A stretch of 64,000 nucleotides of DNA, from contig NW_006763143.1 of NCBI RefSeq assembly GCF_000264905.1, forward strand, positions 1,296,555 to 1,360,554, read 5' to 3'. Below are positions 22,830 through 34,074 of the stretch, piece by piece (within the stretch, counting starts at the first letter, position 1; every line of letters starts with the position of its first letter). Origin of the DNA: Stereum hirsutum FP-91666 SS1. Its lineage: Eukaryota > Basidiomycota > Agaricomycetes > Russulales > Stereaceae. The notes under the pieces were generated by a model. It was given only the letters and a program-made list of their open reading frames with translations. It searched no databases and was not told the origin of the DNA. The translations under genes and the position numbers were made by a program.

Positions 22830-23580
22830 GGCAAACGGCTTGGCGCAGGGATCATGTAACGAATCAAGAGTGTATGAGAACTGTCGACAAGGAATTATAT
22901 TAGTATCATTGACAGAGGGAAGACAACCTCGTTGGGTGGAGTATTCAAGGTTCGTATATCAAGTGAGAACGAGCTAGATCTAATAGTTAACAATAAGTTC
23001 GTGCCCCACTCAAAAGGAATCGGATACTTGGCCACGATATTGGCCATACAAGGACAATTATGTAGGTATTTAAATACTTACTGATAGGACGTGTCTTGGG
23101 AGCAAGGTGATACTATCGGAATCATATGAAGAGTTTGCCATGAGACAGTGGCCGAGGGAACTGGGAATAAATAAGGCGGGACCGGAACGTCGACGCAGAT
23201 CAACAGATGAGTCTAAAAATACAGTCTTTAGCGAGAAGTTGCTCATACAGATAGGACTGATTCCGAAGCATATCATAATAGTCTGTCATCGTGAGTGTCA
23301 GTGTCTCCACAGGCATTGCACTTGGTCGAGTGTCCGACAACATTACAGAACCTCAGATTTGGATGGTGGAATATACTTCAGTATCCACCGTCGTCCGTAC
23401 TCCGATCGAGCTTTCGTTATAGTAGACATTGCGAGCCTTCCAGTTGATTAGGGCCAGTGGAACCCCATCCCGGGTGTGTTCATCGACATTGGGTTCCCCG
23501 TAAACTACCAGGCGTAAGTTGAGAGTAATGCGATTGATCATAATCATCTCTATCCTGACGTTCAGAGCAGAGGGAACTCA
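22830..23580. other. Convergent 3' flanks, no gene seen
   Basis: About 750 bp, relatively AT-rich, between the P450 stop and the end of the DUF6533 gene. Confidence 0.55.
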
Positions 23581-25137
23581 TCAGCTATATGACGTGGAAT
23601 CTTGAAACAGAAAATGGATATACATAGATGCGGGCCTACAGAGTACAGGAGCGGATGGATAGTCAGCGTTACGGGGCAGAAGAGGGCAGTGAACGTAGCT
23701 TACATGGCGGTGATCGAACGAAGCTCTACGGTTCCGTGCATCTCCATGAGCACCCAGACCAAGTTGATCGCGAAGATACATCTGCGGTGTGGCGTAAAGC
23801 AGTTAGCATGAGTTCTGATGTTTGGAACGGTGCAGAAGACTGGAAATGTACCCAAAGTACAGCATGCCGTCACGAACGAGACATTGCATGAGAATGGAGA
23901 GATTGGACCACTTCATTGGTGTTCCTTGTGTCTGGGCATGTATGTATATCGTTCGGCCCATTGTTAGGACGAAAATTGAGGTATCGTAGGCTAATGACAT
24001 GAATACGTAGATTATGTTCACGTCGATGCCGCTGCAGAGCTCGTGAGTAAGTCTTGATATTCATACTGTCCAAGACTCACTGTCTAACGGGAGCTAAAAT
24101 CAAGCAAACTGTTTCACGATCGTGTATTGTAAGCATCGAAAATAGATGGAAAACGCCGTGGCGACTTACAATGGTACTGATAATTGTTAAGAATGGTGTT
24201 ACCGGGGCCCTCTAGAGAACTCATTCAGACTAGGTTCACAGCAGGGCAAGATCATCTTTACTCACGGCTGACACCATTTTGACCGTATACCCATATCCCT
24301 ACCGCTAATTGAGCGACTAGGTACGCTAACAAAGGAATGATAATGACTTTCTTCTGTTCCCACAGACCGTAGACCCTTGATCAATGGTTAGTCTAACGGG
24401 GGAACAAGCGCTTTCGACATGGAAGTCATACCGGATGGCCATGAGGATACCAGGGAAAAGAGTAAGAGGGAGGTTGACACCAAGGGACACCATGTACATG
24501 AAGTGGCCACATCTAGAAAACACGAGGATTAGCATACAGGAGGTATGGAAATCTGAGAGACCTACACATCTCCCTTAACCCCTGTGAAGAAGAATTCTGG
24601 GACATTGTGTCAACAAGATTGTCGGTTGGAAGATAGTCGTATACCTCACCCCATGCGACAACAGCAATTGCCAGCGGTGCGTAATATCGACTCTGAATAA
24701 TATCACGAGGGGGTTGCCATGTTTAGCAATCCTCAGAAGAGAGTATATATATACTCACAAGTAAGAAAATCCATGAGACTGACAGCTAAGTAAGACCGGT
24801 GTACGTATGACCGAGGAGGATGCGAAATATCTATACGGACATGGTGTCTTCCTCTTCTTCTTCCATACGACCTCTATCTAGCACATTCTATCCGTAAGCA
24901 TACAACCATCTAAGTGAGGATATTATGAAAGTTACCTCTGCAGAGAGTGTGCATATGTGATCCCAGTACATAGCGGCAGCGGTAGCCAGAAAAAAGTACT
25001 TCCCCACCTCACTATAGGACCAGTAGGTATAAGATGTTGTGGGAAAGGCCGGGTGGTGTAATATAACATACTCACATGTCCCGGAGGATTCCTACCTCAT
25101 GTGGAGTAAGGATATGGGTCGAATTGTTGTTAGGCAT
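23581..25137 (-). CDS. DUF6533-type seven-helix membrane protein
   Basis: Multi-exon gene starting MPNNNSTHILTPHEVG. The DUF6533 signature is clear: VGKYFFLATAAAMYWDHICT, then LSAEVVWKKKRKTPFSWIFL, then SRYYAPLAIAVVAWG. Further helices follow: VSLGVNLPLTLFPGILMAIR, then VYGLWEQKKVIIIPLLAYLV, and a later VFMSLAYDTSIFVLTMGRTI. A CIFAINLVWVLM segment follows in the last helix region. The family is an abundant, uncharacterised basidiomycete group of multi-pass proteins with GPCR-like layout. Splicing near 24530-24600 is uncertain. The last exon gives a short tail unlike most relatives, so the C-terminus may be mis-modelled or degenerate. Confidence 0.7.
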
Positions 25138-26900
25138 GATGGTTCCAGGCTATAATAGAGCAACACCGAGGAAGACCGTCATTTGATTCGTGCGGATATT
25201 ACTTATACTCGTGGTTGGGCTGAAAAAAGCCATCATTAGACTAGTGTGGATGATGACAGACAGACTTGTGAAAGACGCCGCTCATGGCTATGACCCGCTG
25301 ATTGAACAATGTCCACACCGGACATGAGCCGGCCTGAAGCGGTCAAGCCTGACGGCGACTTCACGTCGAACGGGGAACAGAGTCGACCGTACGACCGGTC
25401 TCGTTCGATGAACGACCAGTTGACAGAGCGCAGGACGGAGGTTGCGTTATCTGCATAGAGTAGATCTCCGTCTTCTGGCTCTGGACTTGATAGCTGTGGA
25501 CAGTTAATGGTATGCTCGTCACTTTCGAGCACGTCGACCATGGCTCCGTCATTCGACATACCTTTCAAATAAGTATTCATGTCGTTTGCGAATCCTCCAA
25601 GAAGAACGTTTGACTGGTGTGTTCACGAAAACCCTTACTTCGGCAGGTATCAGGTCAGAGATGGCGGCGTCGCTCATAATATTTCCTTCCACGGTGGTGG
25701 ACACCGTCTTGGCCCTCAGCCTCCCTGTGCCTGTGTATAGTAGTGGAAGGGTCGTTTCTGAGAGAACGCCTCACCAGTAACAGCGTTACGGCCGGCAGGA
25801 GTGAGATGCCTTTTTCTGCATAGCTCTGGGAATGTAGATTTGAACGGCATGGAGATATACATCGGCGACGGCCCTCTTAAGAGCGATGAGACGCCTACCG
25901 AGCATCACGGGGGGGCGTCCTCGTGCTGTATTGCGGATATTTGGAGTATTCAGCGCCCTATTTTCAGGGATTCTACTTGTTTAAGTCACCTTCGAAGTGC
26001 ACTATCAAGTGCTGAAAGGGTTTCGGAGGGCTCACTTCGCTGATGTCTTGAGCGGTCCTTTCGAGCTCAAGATTCCATTCTTGTGGCCTGTTGTGCGTAT
26101 CAAAGCGTACTGGCACATTGTCAGGTCAGCAAACTTGTGTCAATGCTCCCGCGTGGAAGATCCCTAATCTTGCGTCCTGATGTAGGTAAAGCTATTGCTC
26201 AACAACCATTGGGAGGCGACTACGCCGACGCTGAAACTGTTTAGCGGGCATTACCCCATCGTCCTGCTTATTTCCAATGGCATCGCTCTTTGACCTGCGA
26301 TGATCGAGAATCCCCCTCTTATTGCCCGCATCTACTTGCCCCTCCGAGGATGTCGACGATCGTTTCTACGGAGGTTCGATAGCATAGCTCCGCAGTATCA
26401 AGAATGGGTGGACAAGATCCGTCCCAAGGAGCTCTTGAACTCCTGCAATTGGCGGGGTACGCGAGGCGGTGGCTCTGTGTAATGGGACTATTCGGGACTT
26501 CGCACAGATCGTGATGAGAACCCTCGCCATCGAAGTCTCGGTCTGCGTACTACATGCCAGGAGGAGATTGGAAGCTCGAGCAGTTGTGGAGCACGAACCA
26601 CGTCCTGATGATGGTCGTTTGTTAGTGGAAATAGAACGACGCACCGGTCTGCCAGCTGTAATCAACAACAGGCACATGCTTTCGAGCCTACCAGTATCAG
26701 GTGCGAGGAATATATGAGATTGAGGAGAGGGAATCTCAAGACGATGCAGTATCCATCCATATCACACTACTCGGTGAGAAGTCGTTGTATATTAGACGCC
26801 AGGCAGCAGGGAACTTGTCCACGATATTTGTTTCGTTTAAAAGAACCCTGGTTAAAAAGAGGACGGAGAGTGGAAATGCAGCAGTAAGAGAACATAAAAA
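25138..26900. other. 1.8 kb stretch with no assignable gene
   Basis: Frames of 60-115 codons occur on both strands (for example 25236-25580 minus and 26366-26677 minus, both fairly protein-like), but I could not join them into a gene or match a family. It may hold a decayed gene or transposon, or a fast-evolving gene. Confidence 0.4.
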
Positions 26901-27754
26901 CTATTCCGCCTTGGTGTATTGGGCCATGCTCTCTACTTCTTTCCTCGCTTGGGTGGCGAGACGCTGCAGGAACAGGTGAATCGGGGATACCAGCATACTG
27001 GCTATGAAGATGAGAGGCACAATGAAAGCGAGCACAGGAGCAACGGATGCCGGCAGCACACCAAGATACAATGGCTCAAGAGTCACCACGAATGGCACCG
27101 CTGCTGGGACTGACGTTGTGGCGGGATGTGAAGGGTGTAAGGACGGTGTCCGCACACCGGTCTCGACGAGACGTATACGGGCATACTGACGCCGCGTTGT
27201 CGTGGAATTGTCGATATCGTGCGATGCTTCAACTGACGCGGTTTTGTCAAGATGGGATGTTGTGGCCCTTGGAGTGAGTGTTTGGATTGAGAAATCGGCT
27301 GGAGACTTGAGTCAATACGTCAGTCTCGTAACAATCACAAGCCTGGCGGCATAGGACTATACTATGGACGCACAGAAGCTGGCCAAGAGATCCTGAGCGT
27401 GAATTTATCGTAGGATGACCAAGCATCGGCGTCCAAGTCAAGAGCGAGCCATAGTTCGTGGCGGCAAGTCTGGCCAACCTCCTCGTCAGGTAAGCCGCAG
27501 ATAGACTCCAGTGGTGTGTTTAGCGGCGCAGGAACCACTTGGAATTGCTGCTCGTTGTGCTCTGGATCGAATATAGGCCTGTGCGGATAAGAAATCAGAC
27601 GAAAACTCCTTGAGACGGCGAGGAAGATGAACCATTGCGCGACCAATGGATTGATGGGTGCCTTCCACTCTTTTGAAGCAGAGAAGTTGATGATCTCCGT
27701 ATTTGCATTCACATATAAGCCAGATGCGAAGAGAACCGCCAGCAACCAGAACAT
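26901..27754 (-). CDS. PBN1: PIG-X/PBN1-type GPI mannosyltransferase I subunit
   Basis: Two-exon gene. A likely signal peptide (MFWLLAVLFASGLYVNA) starts at 27754 and is followed by a lumenal region with LALDLDADAWSSYDKFTLRI. The intron is spliced as SWPAS|SPADFSIQTLTPRATTS. The conserved C-terminal block is FVVTLEPLYLGVLPASVAP, then a transmembrane helix (AFIVPLIFIASMLV) and a short cytosolic tail. The SWPAS and LEPLYLGVLP-like blocks are those of PIG-X/Pbn1, the ER partner that stabilises the first GPI mannosyltransferase (PIG-M/Gpi14). An upstream in-frame ATG at 27856 is less likely. It is divergent from the snRNP gene with 147 bp between starts. Confidence 0.72.
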
Positions 27755-27901
27755 GGACGCGATGCAGATGGGTGCTTGCTGGAGAAGGTCAAGAACGCTC
27801 GGCAGACTCCGAAATGCCTTGTCTCGCAACTTGAGCGTGAACTTGCTGCACTCCATCCTCCCGTACTTGTTTGTTCTTCTGCTTTGATTTTATCCACGAC
27901 G

Positions 27902-29176
27902 ATGGCACAACCTGCAATGGCACCAGAGGCACTTGGCGCGCCTGGTATCCCAATATCAATGACCGGCCCTCCCCAACCAGGATCTGCGCCCGCACCTGCC
28001 TTAGCACCAGAGCAAACTCCAGCAGGCCCTGCAGAGACGGTATCGGAGACGCTTTACATCCAAAACTTGAACGAGAAAATTAGGATAGAGGGTGCGTACT
28101 ATAACCTTACTACTTTGGTCATATACTGACACCATTCAAATCCGACGCGTACCTATTGTCCCTGGTGGTCTTGTCATTCGTGGCGACAGTGCTGAAGAAC
28201 TCGCTGCGGGGTCTATTCAAGTCCTATGGAGAAGTTCTTGACGTTGTCGCACATAACAACCTGAGGATGCGGGGGCAAGCGTTCGTGTCCTTCGAGAGCC
28301 CAGAGATCGCGGCGAAGGCGCTAAAGGAGGTGAAAGGATTCCCTCTCTACTCGAAACCAATGGTGCGTTTCCTTTTCCATTCTGTATATGACATCCACTG
28401 ACCTGTTCTTTCATATCCACTCATATCCCGACAGCAAATCTCATTTGCACGGACTCGGTCAGACGCGGTGGTGAAGAAGTTGGACGCGACCAACTTTGAC
28501 CAGCACAAGGAGCACCGGTTGCAACACAAGAGTGCGTGGCATTCCTAGCTTCACGCAAAACCCTTCTGATCATTCTATCGTTCTTCCCTTCGATCGAACT
28601 GAGTAGAGGAAACCCGTTACACCAATCCTATCAAGCGGAAATTCCGTGAGAAGCGTGTGGCGTCGGAGAGTATGTCGTCTTGATCTCTTCCCTTCGATGT
28701 GTTGCCTGACTTTCACCGGCTTTTTCAAGTGGATGGCGCGACCTCTGCACCTGCACCAAAACGGCCCAACGTCCAGATGCCAGACGAGTACCTCCCACCG
28801 AACAAGATTCTCTTCCTGCAAAACCTGCCAGAAAGCGTCACGAAGCCCCAACTCGAGGCGCTCTTCACACAGTGCGTATCACTTCTTCTACGTGACTCCC
28901 AGCTTTTGGTCACCTCACTGACTCCCTCTCTGTGGCGACGGTGGCGGCACCAGATACCCAAATCTGCACGAAGTCCGTCTTATCCCGACAAAGAAGGACA
29001 TTGCGTTCGTGGAATACGTCGACGAGGGGAGCGCGACCGTTGCAAAAGACGCGTTGCACAACTACAAGCTCGACGGGGAGAACAAAATCAAGGTGTGCCT
29101 CCTTATCTCCGCTTCGTCGACTCTGCACTCACCCCATGCTACTCTTCTTTCACAGATTACTTTCGCGAGGAAATGA
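27902..29176 (+). CDS. U1A/U2B''-type snRNP protein, two RRMs
   Basis: Seven exons. A Pro/Ala-rich lead precedes RRM1, with RNP2 ETLYIQNLNEKI and RNP1 MRGQAFVSFES. The family block LFKSYGEVLDVVAHNN precedes RNP1, and FPLYSKPM and ISFARTRSDAV follow it. A linker (NPIKRKFREKR) leads to RRM2, with NKILFLQNLPESVT and KKDIAFVEYVDEGSA, ending ITFARK. This is the U1A/U2B''/SNF family, which binds U1 snRNA loop II and/or U2 snRNA loop IV in the nucleus. One gene probably serves both snRNPs, as in several fungi and flies, but that is inference. Confidence 0.92.
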
Positions 29177-30228
29177 TTCTTTGCTTGTCTTTGTCTTTGG
29201 TCGTATCGTTCTGTCTATGATTTTTCTTGTGCTGTGACCGAATGCCCACGGGAGGGCCCCTTCAACATGTCGTCTTGTGTCCTACTCGAGTCTAATCGAT
29301 GCTGTATGATAAATGTGGTAGGTTTTGGCATGGTAGCGTTTTTGTGATCTACTTCGAGGAAACCCGATGGTTCATTTTCGGTCTACGCGCCGGCTGGTCA
29401 GCGCCTTGTCCGCCTTGCAAACCTTTTCCGTCATCCCAATCTCTCCAGGTTCACAAACACAGGCCCTCACGTGTAGCCAAATGAAGAAGAAAGAGATGTT
29501 TGATTGATTGGGAGTAAACTGGATATGATACAACTAGTACTCGAGCTTCATATGCTGCTATGTAGTATCGACGACGTCCCCGACTCTGCAAGTTCTCCAA
29601 CCGAAGCAAGCCCAGAATCCACGACCCGAATCGCGATAGGTAATTGTATCCTGCGTACACATGCGTCGCACAGTCCCGGCGACGCTCAGGAATGAAACCC
29701 TACGAAAAACTACGTGGTACTGTAAAAGTAGTGGGTAGAACGGAGGGGTACATTGGACGGAAAAACGACGGTCGATGTAAGACGCGTGTGATGTAAAATC
29801 CGTCGACAGGTCTCGGATGGGAGCCTATGTGACGCTATGTGTACGACAGGGCCTGGTGCGGAGTTCGAGTGGTGGGTGGTGTACGGATGATTGCACGGGC
29901 CTGTGTGAGTGGGACAGGGCCTGGTGCGGAGCTCGAGTGGTGGGTGGTGTACGGATGGTTGCACGGGCCTGCGGTGAGTGGGAGTAGAAGGAGACCGGAG
30001 TAACGACTAAGCAAGAAAAAAAAGGAGAACATGATGGAAGGTGGGTGGCGCGACGATGTTGGAACAGCAGAGTAAGACTGATGTACAAAGGAAAACAAGA
30101 CAGAGCGCTTTGCGATTGGGACACCAAGACATATGCGACGGGTGCAAGTTGCGATGTGAGAGCAGCGAGACAGCACAAATACGGAATAACAAGAGAAATA
30201 GGAAAATATTGAGAACACGGAACCGACC
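29177..30228. other. Intergenic with short tandem repeat
   Basis: About 1 kb between the convergent snRNP gene and the repeat-rich gene. It contains a two-copy 68 bp repeat and a flank that resembles part of 39.9-40.0 kb. No gene seen; the long minus-strand frames come from the repeat. Confidence 0.55.
29851..29982. repeat. 68 bp tandem duplication, two copies
   Basis: GCCTGGTGCGGAG... at 29851 recurs at 29919 with a handful of substitutions across GTGGGTGGTGTACGGATG and TTGCACGGGCCTG. Period 68 bp. Confidence 0.85.
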
Positions 30229-33200
30229 TCAAGAAGCGGGAGTGGCAGCGTCGGCCTTCTCAGCCTTCTCAGCCTTCTCGGCCTTGGTCTTATCGTCAGA
30301 GAGTCGATATCCGTTAGAATTATGATATGCATTGGGATTGTGAGGCTTCTTCGGCGGTGTATACTCTTTCTGCGGGGCGGATTGAGGTTTCTTCGAGTTG
30401 GAGTCTAAGATCATGGAGGTCAACGTCAGCGCACTACTCAATCTGCTGAGGTGGTAAAAGAAACATACTGTTAGTTTGACGTCCGCCAGCATACCGAGAC
30501 TGTCCAGGACGAGTATCGCTACGCTCGAAAACCGCAATCGGGGATGTAGCCGGGACGTTTGGCTGCGTCACCTTGTCGTACTCGGCCACGTAAGCGACCC
30601 ACATTTGATAGAGTGCGTCTGCGGTACCGTGGAATTCGTCTTTACAAGTATCGTTGACCTTGCATTCATAGCCGGCGATGATTCGCGGGCACCTTTGCAT
30701 GGGGGGGTGCTCCTTCATCGAAGGGGGAGGGTGGATTTGCCTGCATTTGCCCGTTGAGATGTACCGACAAGTCTTGCCATACCGGCAGAAGTGGATGTGA
30801 CGGAAGTTCCGGTAACATTCCTTGTCATGACTGCACGCTTTCAAGTCACAAATGCCGCGGCAGATCGGCTTACTGGTCGAGGGAGGCGAGTGGGACGGTG
30901 GTGAAGAACGCGAAGAGTTTTTCGAGGCTGGCTTCGGGGTCGTCGTGGGTGCGGTGCGTGCCGAGTGCGAAGAAGTCGAAGTGCTGGAATCCGTGGTAGG
31001 GCTAGGAGGTTTACCGTCCTTAGGGGCCCACATCGACGAGGAGAGACCAACGTTGCCCGAAATCGGTGGAGTACGACCCACAATGGGACGACGGGTTTTG
31101 TCGGCTGCCTTGCCTTGGGGCTGAGCCCACATTGATGCAGAGAGGCCGCTGCCCTTCGACGTGACAGCGCTGATAAGCGCGTCGATGTCCTGCGTATTGG
31201 GAACGGAGGACGATGAGTCGGAAGAGGATGGGGCCTTGGGTGCGGACGCAGGAGCGGGCTTAAGTGTCGTCTTGGCAGAACGCGCATCAGTCGAGACAGT
31301 CGCGGAAGCCTGCAGTTTGGAGGTCGACGAAGGTGGAGAACCGGAGGTGCTAGCGGAGGAAGACGTGGTATTGGCTTTGATGGCCGCGACGTTCTGCGGC
31401 GCCCACATGGAGGCTCCCAAGCCACGGCCCTTGGAGGTCGCATTGGAGACGACTGCAGCCTTGGCATTCGAGGTTGCAACCTTTGCCGTGGATGGTTCCG
31501 ATGATTTGACCTACGTCACGAACGAGAATTATATGTTAGTATGGAAGGACTCAGTGAATGACTGATCGTGAGAAAACGCACCTTGACTGGGATCGAGGAG
31601 GCGACAGGTTCGGTGCGAGCGGATTCACGAGCTGCGACGTTCTCCGGCGCCCATATAGAGGCCCGCAGGCTTCTGTCCACGGGGACCGGGGTAGCATCAT
31701 CTTTCGCGGGGCCCGGGGCAGCATCGTCTTCTTCCTTAGGCTCCGGGTAAACGAAAGGTTCATCGTCAGATTCGTCGTCATCTTCCTTAGACTCTGGGTA
31801 AACGAAAGGTTCATCGTCAGATGGTTCGTAGTCGTCTTCGGCCATCTGTGGTTCGATCTCAGTAGCAGTCACGTTGTCGTCCGCCGAGGAAGAATTAGAC
31901 GCGTCAACAGTAGAAACCGACGCGGAGCGGCTGTCAGAGTGAAGGGTCTCCCTGCCACAGTCGGAGGCAGAATCAACGGCCGACACCTTGTCGTCGTCCT
32001 GAACGGTGGTGCGGGTTTCGGCAGCGGAGTCATTCGGGGCAGTGGCGACGGTGGCGGCGACGGGAGCAGCGACGGGAGCAACGACGAGGTCAGCGACGGG
32101 GACAGCGACGGGGGCAGCGACGGGGGCAACGACGAGATCAGCGGCGGGGACAGCGACGGGGGCAGCGACGGGGGCAGCGACGGGGGCAGCGACGGGGGCA
32201 GCGACGGNNNNNNNNNNNNNNNNNNNNNNNNNNNNNNNNNNNNNNNNNNNNNNNNNNNNNNNNNNNNNNNNNNNNNNNNNNNNNNNNNNNNNNNNNNNNN
32301 NNNNNNNNNNNNNNNNNNNNNNNNNNNNNNNNNNNNNNNNNNNNNNNNNNNNNNNNNNNNNNNNNNNNNNNNNNNNNNNNNNNNNNNNNNNNNNNNNNNN
32401 NNNNNNNNNNNNNNNNNNNNNNNNNNNNNNNNNNNNNNNNNNNNNNNNNNNNNNNNNNNNNNNNNNNNNNNNNNNNNNNNNNNNNNNNNNNNNNNNNNNN
32501 NNNNNNNNNNNNNNNNNNNNNNNNNNNNNNNNNNNNNNNNNNNNNNNNNNNNNNNNNNNNNNNNNNNNNNNNNNNNNNNNNNNNNNNNNNNNNNNNNNNN
32601 NNNNNNNNNNNNNNNNNNNNNNNNNNNNNNNNNNNNNNNNNNNNNNNNNNNNNNNNNNNNNNNNNNNNNNNNNNNNNNNNNNNNNNNNNNNNNNNNNNNN
32701 NNNNNNNNNNNNNNNNNNNNNNNNNNNNNNNNNNNNNNNNNNNNNNNNNNNNNNNNNNNNNNNNNNNNNNNNNNNNNNNNNNNNNNNNNNNNNNNNNGGC
32801 AGCGACGGGGGCAGCGACGGGGGCAGCGACGGGGGCAGCGACGGGGGCAGCGACGGGAGCAACGACGGGGGCGGCGACTAGGACAGAGGGAACAGATGTG
32901 TCCTCAGCCTTGCAGTCAGGGCTCGAAGTTGCGGTGTCGGTAACGTCGACGTGAGCTTCTACGGCGGGGAGAGCATCAGGAGTCGCAGCGGTCTGCTCGC
33001 TGTCGGGTGCGTGGACAATGGGATCAGTCGCGCGCTTGCTTTCGTCGACCGGAGAGTCAGTTCTCCATTTCAGGACAGTGCCGGCAGGGACGGGCTTTGG
33101 GAAGGAGGGGAAGGGTTTGACGCCTTTCCCGGGCCAAACGTTAGATGTAGTGCATTTTCTGCGGGGTGCAGGCCTGCCCAAAGTGACCACTTGTTTAGGA

Positions 33201-34074
33201 GGAGCTTGGGCCATCTTCGCAGCGATGCGCTTCTTCATCGACTGAGGCAGATCAATGCGTAAGCTTCTTCGCTTCATCGAGATTCCGGACAAAAAAGAGA
33301 AAAGGACTGACCACTACATGAAGATAGGCCTGCCTTTCCCGTTCCTTTTTGTTTCTGCGCTCGAGAAACTAAAAAGGAATCCTTGAGTATAGCCCATAAG
33401 ACAAGTCGACCGATGGACAGACTACTCACCTCGCTGAAGAAGAACCATATTGCGAAAGCTAGCACACCAATGGAGCTCCAAGCGGGGCGGGGACGCGCCT
33501 GCCATGCCTCGCGCAAGTACATCAACGAGTGCGAGCACATCGACAGAGATCGCTCCTTCAATGTCTCGCGCAACATCGACGCAGGACGCGAATGCCATGT
33601 CTCGTGCAAGTACGCCGACACTGCCGCCTGACCATGCACAGATACGCGAATGACCGTTGTGAGCTGACACACGGAAAAAGGGTTAAGCGACCATCGCGCA
33701 AACAAAAAAGTGGAATCACGCACCGATTGTTGAAGGGCAAGAGCCATACCGTTACGAGCAGTCGCGAGCGACTTCCTGAGCTTGTTGTGTAAATCCGTGG
33801 TGTCGATGTTGAACATAGGGGCCGATACGGGAGCAGGTGGCGGGGTGCAGGTGGGAACGCCATCGATGAGGAGAGGAACCGGGGCAGCATCGAGAAGAGG
33901 GAACTTTGGCATCCAAGGAGCCGACGCGATAGTAGCAAGAGTGTAAACCGGGACCGTGTTCGTGTTTGTGTTAGGATGGCAGGAACTGAAAGCAAGATCG
34001 CACCCGACCGGAATCAGGGTGTAGTACTGAACCGCGCCCATAAGGGCGCAGTAGAATGTGACGAGCCACTGCAT
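30229..34074 (-). CDS. Large repeat-rich membrane protein with Cys/His-rich domain (contains assembly gap)
   Basis: One gene from MQWLVTFYCALMGAVQYYTL (start 34074) to TPAS (30229), joined through clear introns. An N-terminal hydrophobic segment and a second helix (GVLAFAIWFFFSE) precede a basic ERRNKKERERQAYLHVV run, then SMKKRIAAKMAQAPPKQVVT. Next comes a (VAAP)n-type tract broken by 590 N, an acidic part with two DDEPFVYPE copies, and four spaced copies of an LxxSMWAP-like motif (RASIWAPENVAA, GASMWAPQNVAA, SASMWAQPQGKAA, SSSMWAPKDGK). A Cys/His-rich region (CRYGKTC, GKCRQIH, YECKVNDTCKDEFH) could bind zinc. No known family. It could also be two genes; the in-frame junction at 33240-33310 argues for one. 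Confidence 0.6.
32140..32875. repeat. 12 bp coding tandem repeat interrupted by assembly gap
   Basis: Units of GGGGCAGCGACG (plus strand) flank the run of N at 32208-32797 on both sides, coding an APVA/VAAP tetrapeptide on the minus strand. True copy number is hidden by the gap. Imperfect units (GGAGCAACGACG, GAGGTCAGCGACG) sit at the edges. Confidence 0.9.

Noticed and set aside
29710..30332. Overlapping minus-strand frames of 84-165 codons
   Set aside because: They arise from the 68 bp tandem repeat and pyrimidine-rich flank and do not splice into a gene.
31558..32943. 461-codon plus-strand open frame across the gap
   Set aside because: It is antisense to the repeat-rich gene; the low-complexity Gly/Asp/Ser translation comes from the 12 bp repeat and N filling, and the minus strand has the splice-consistent protein.
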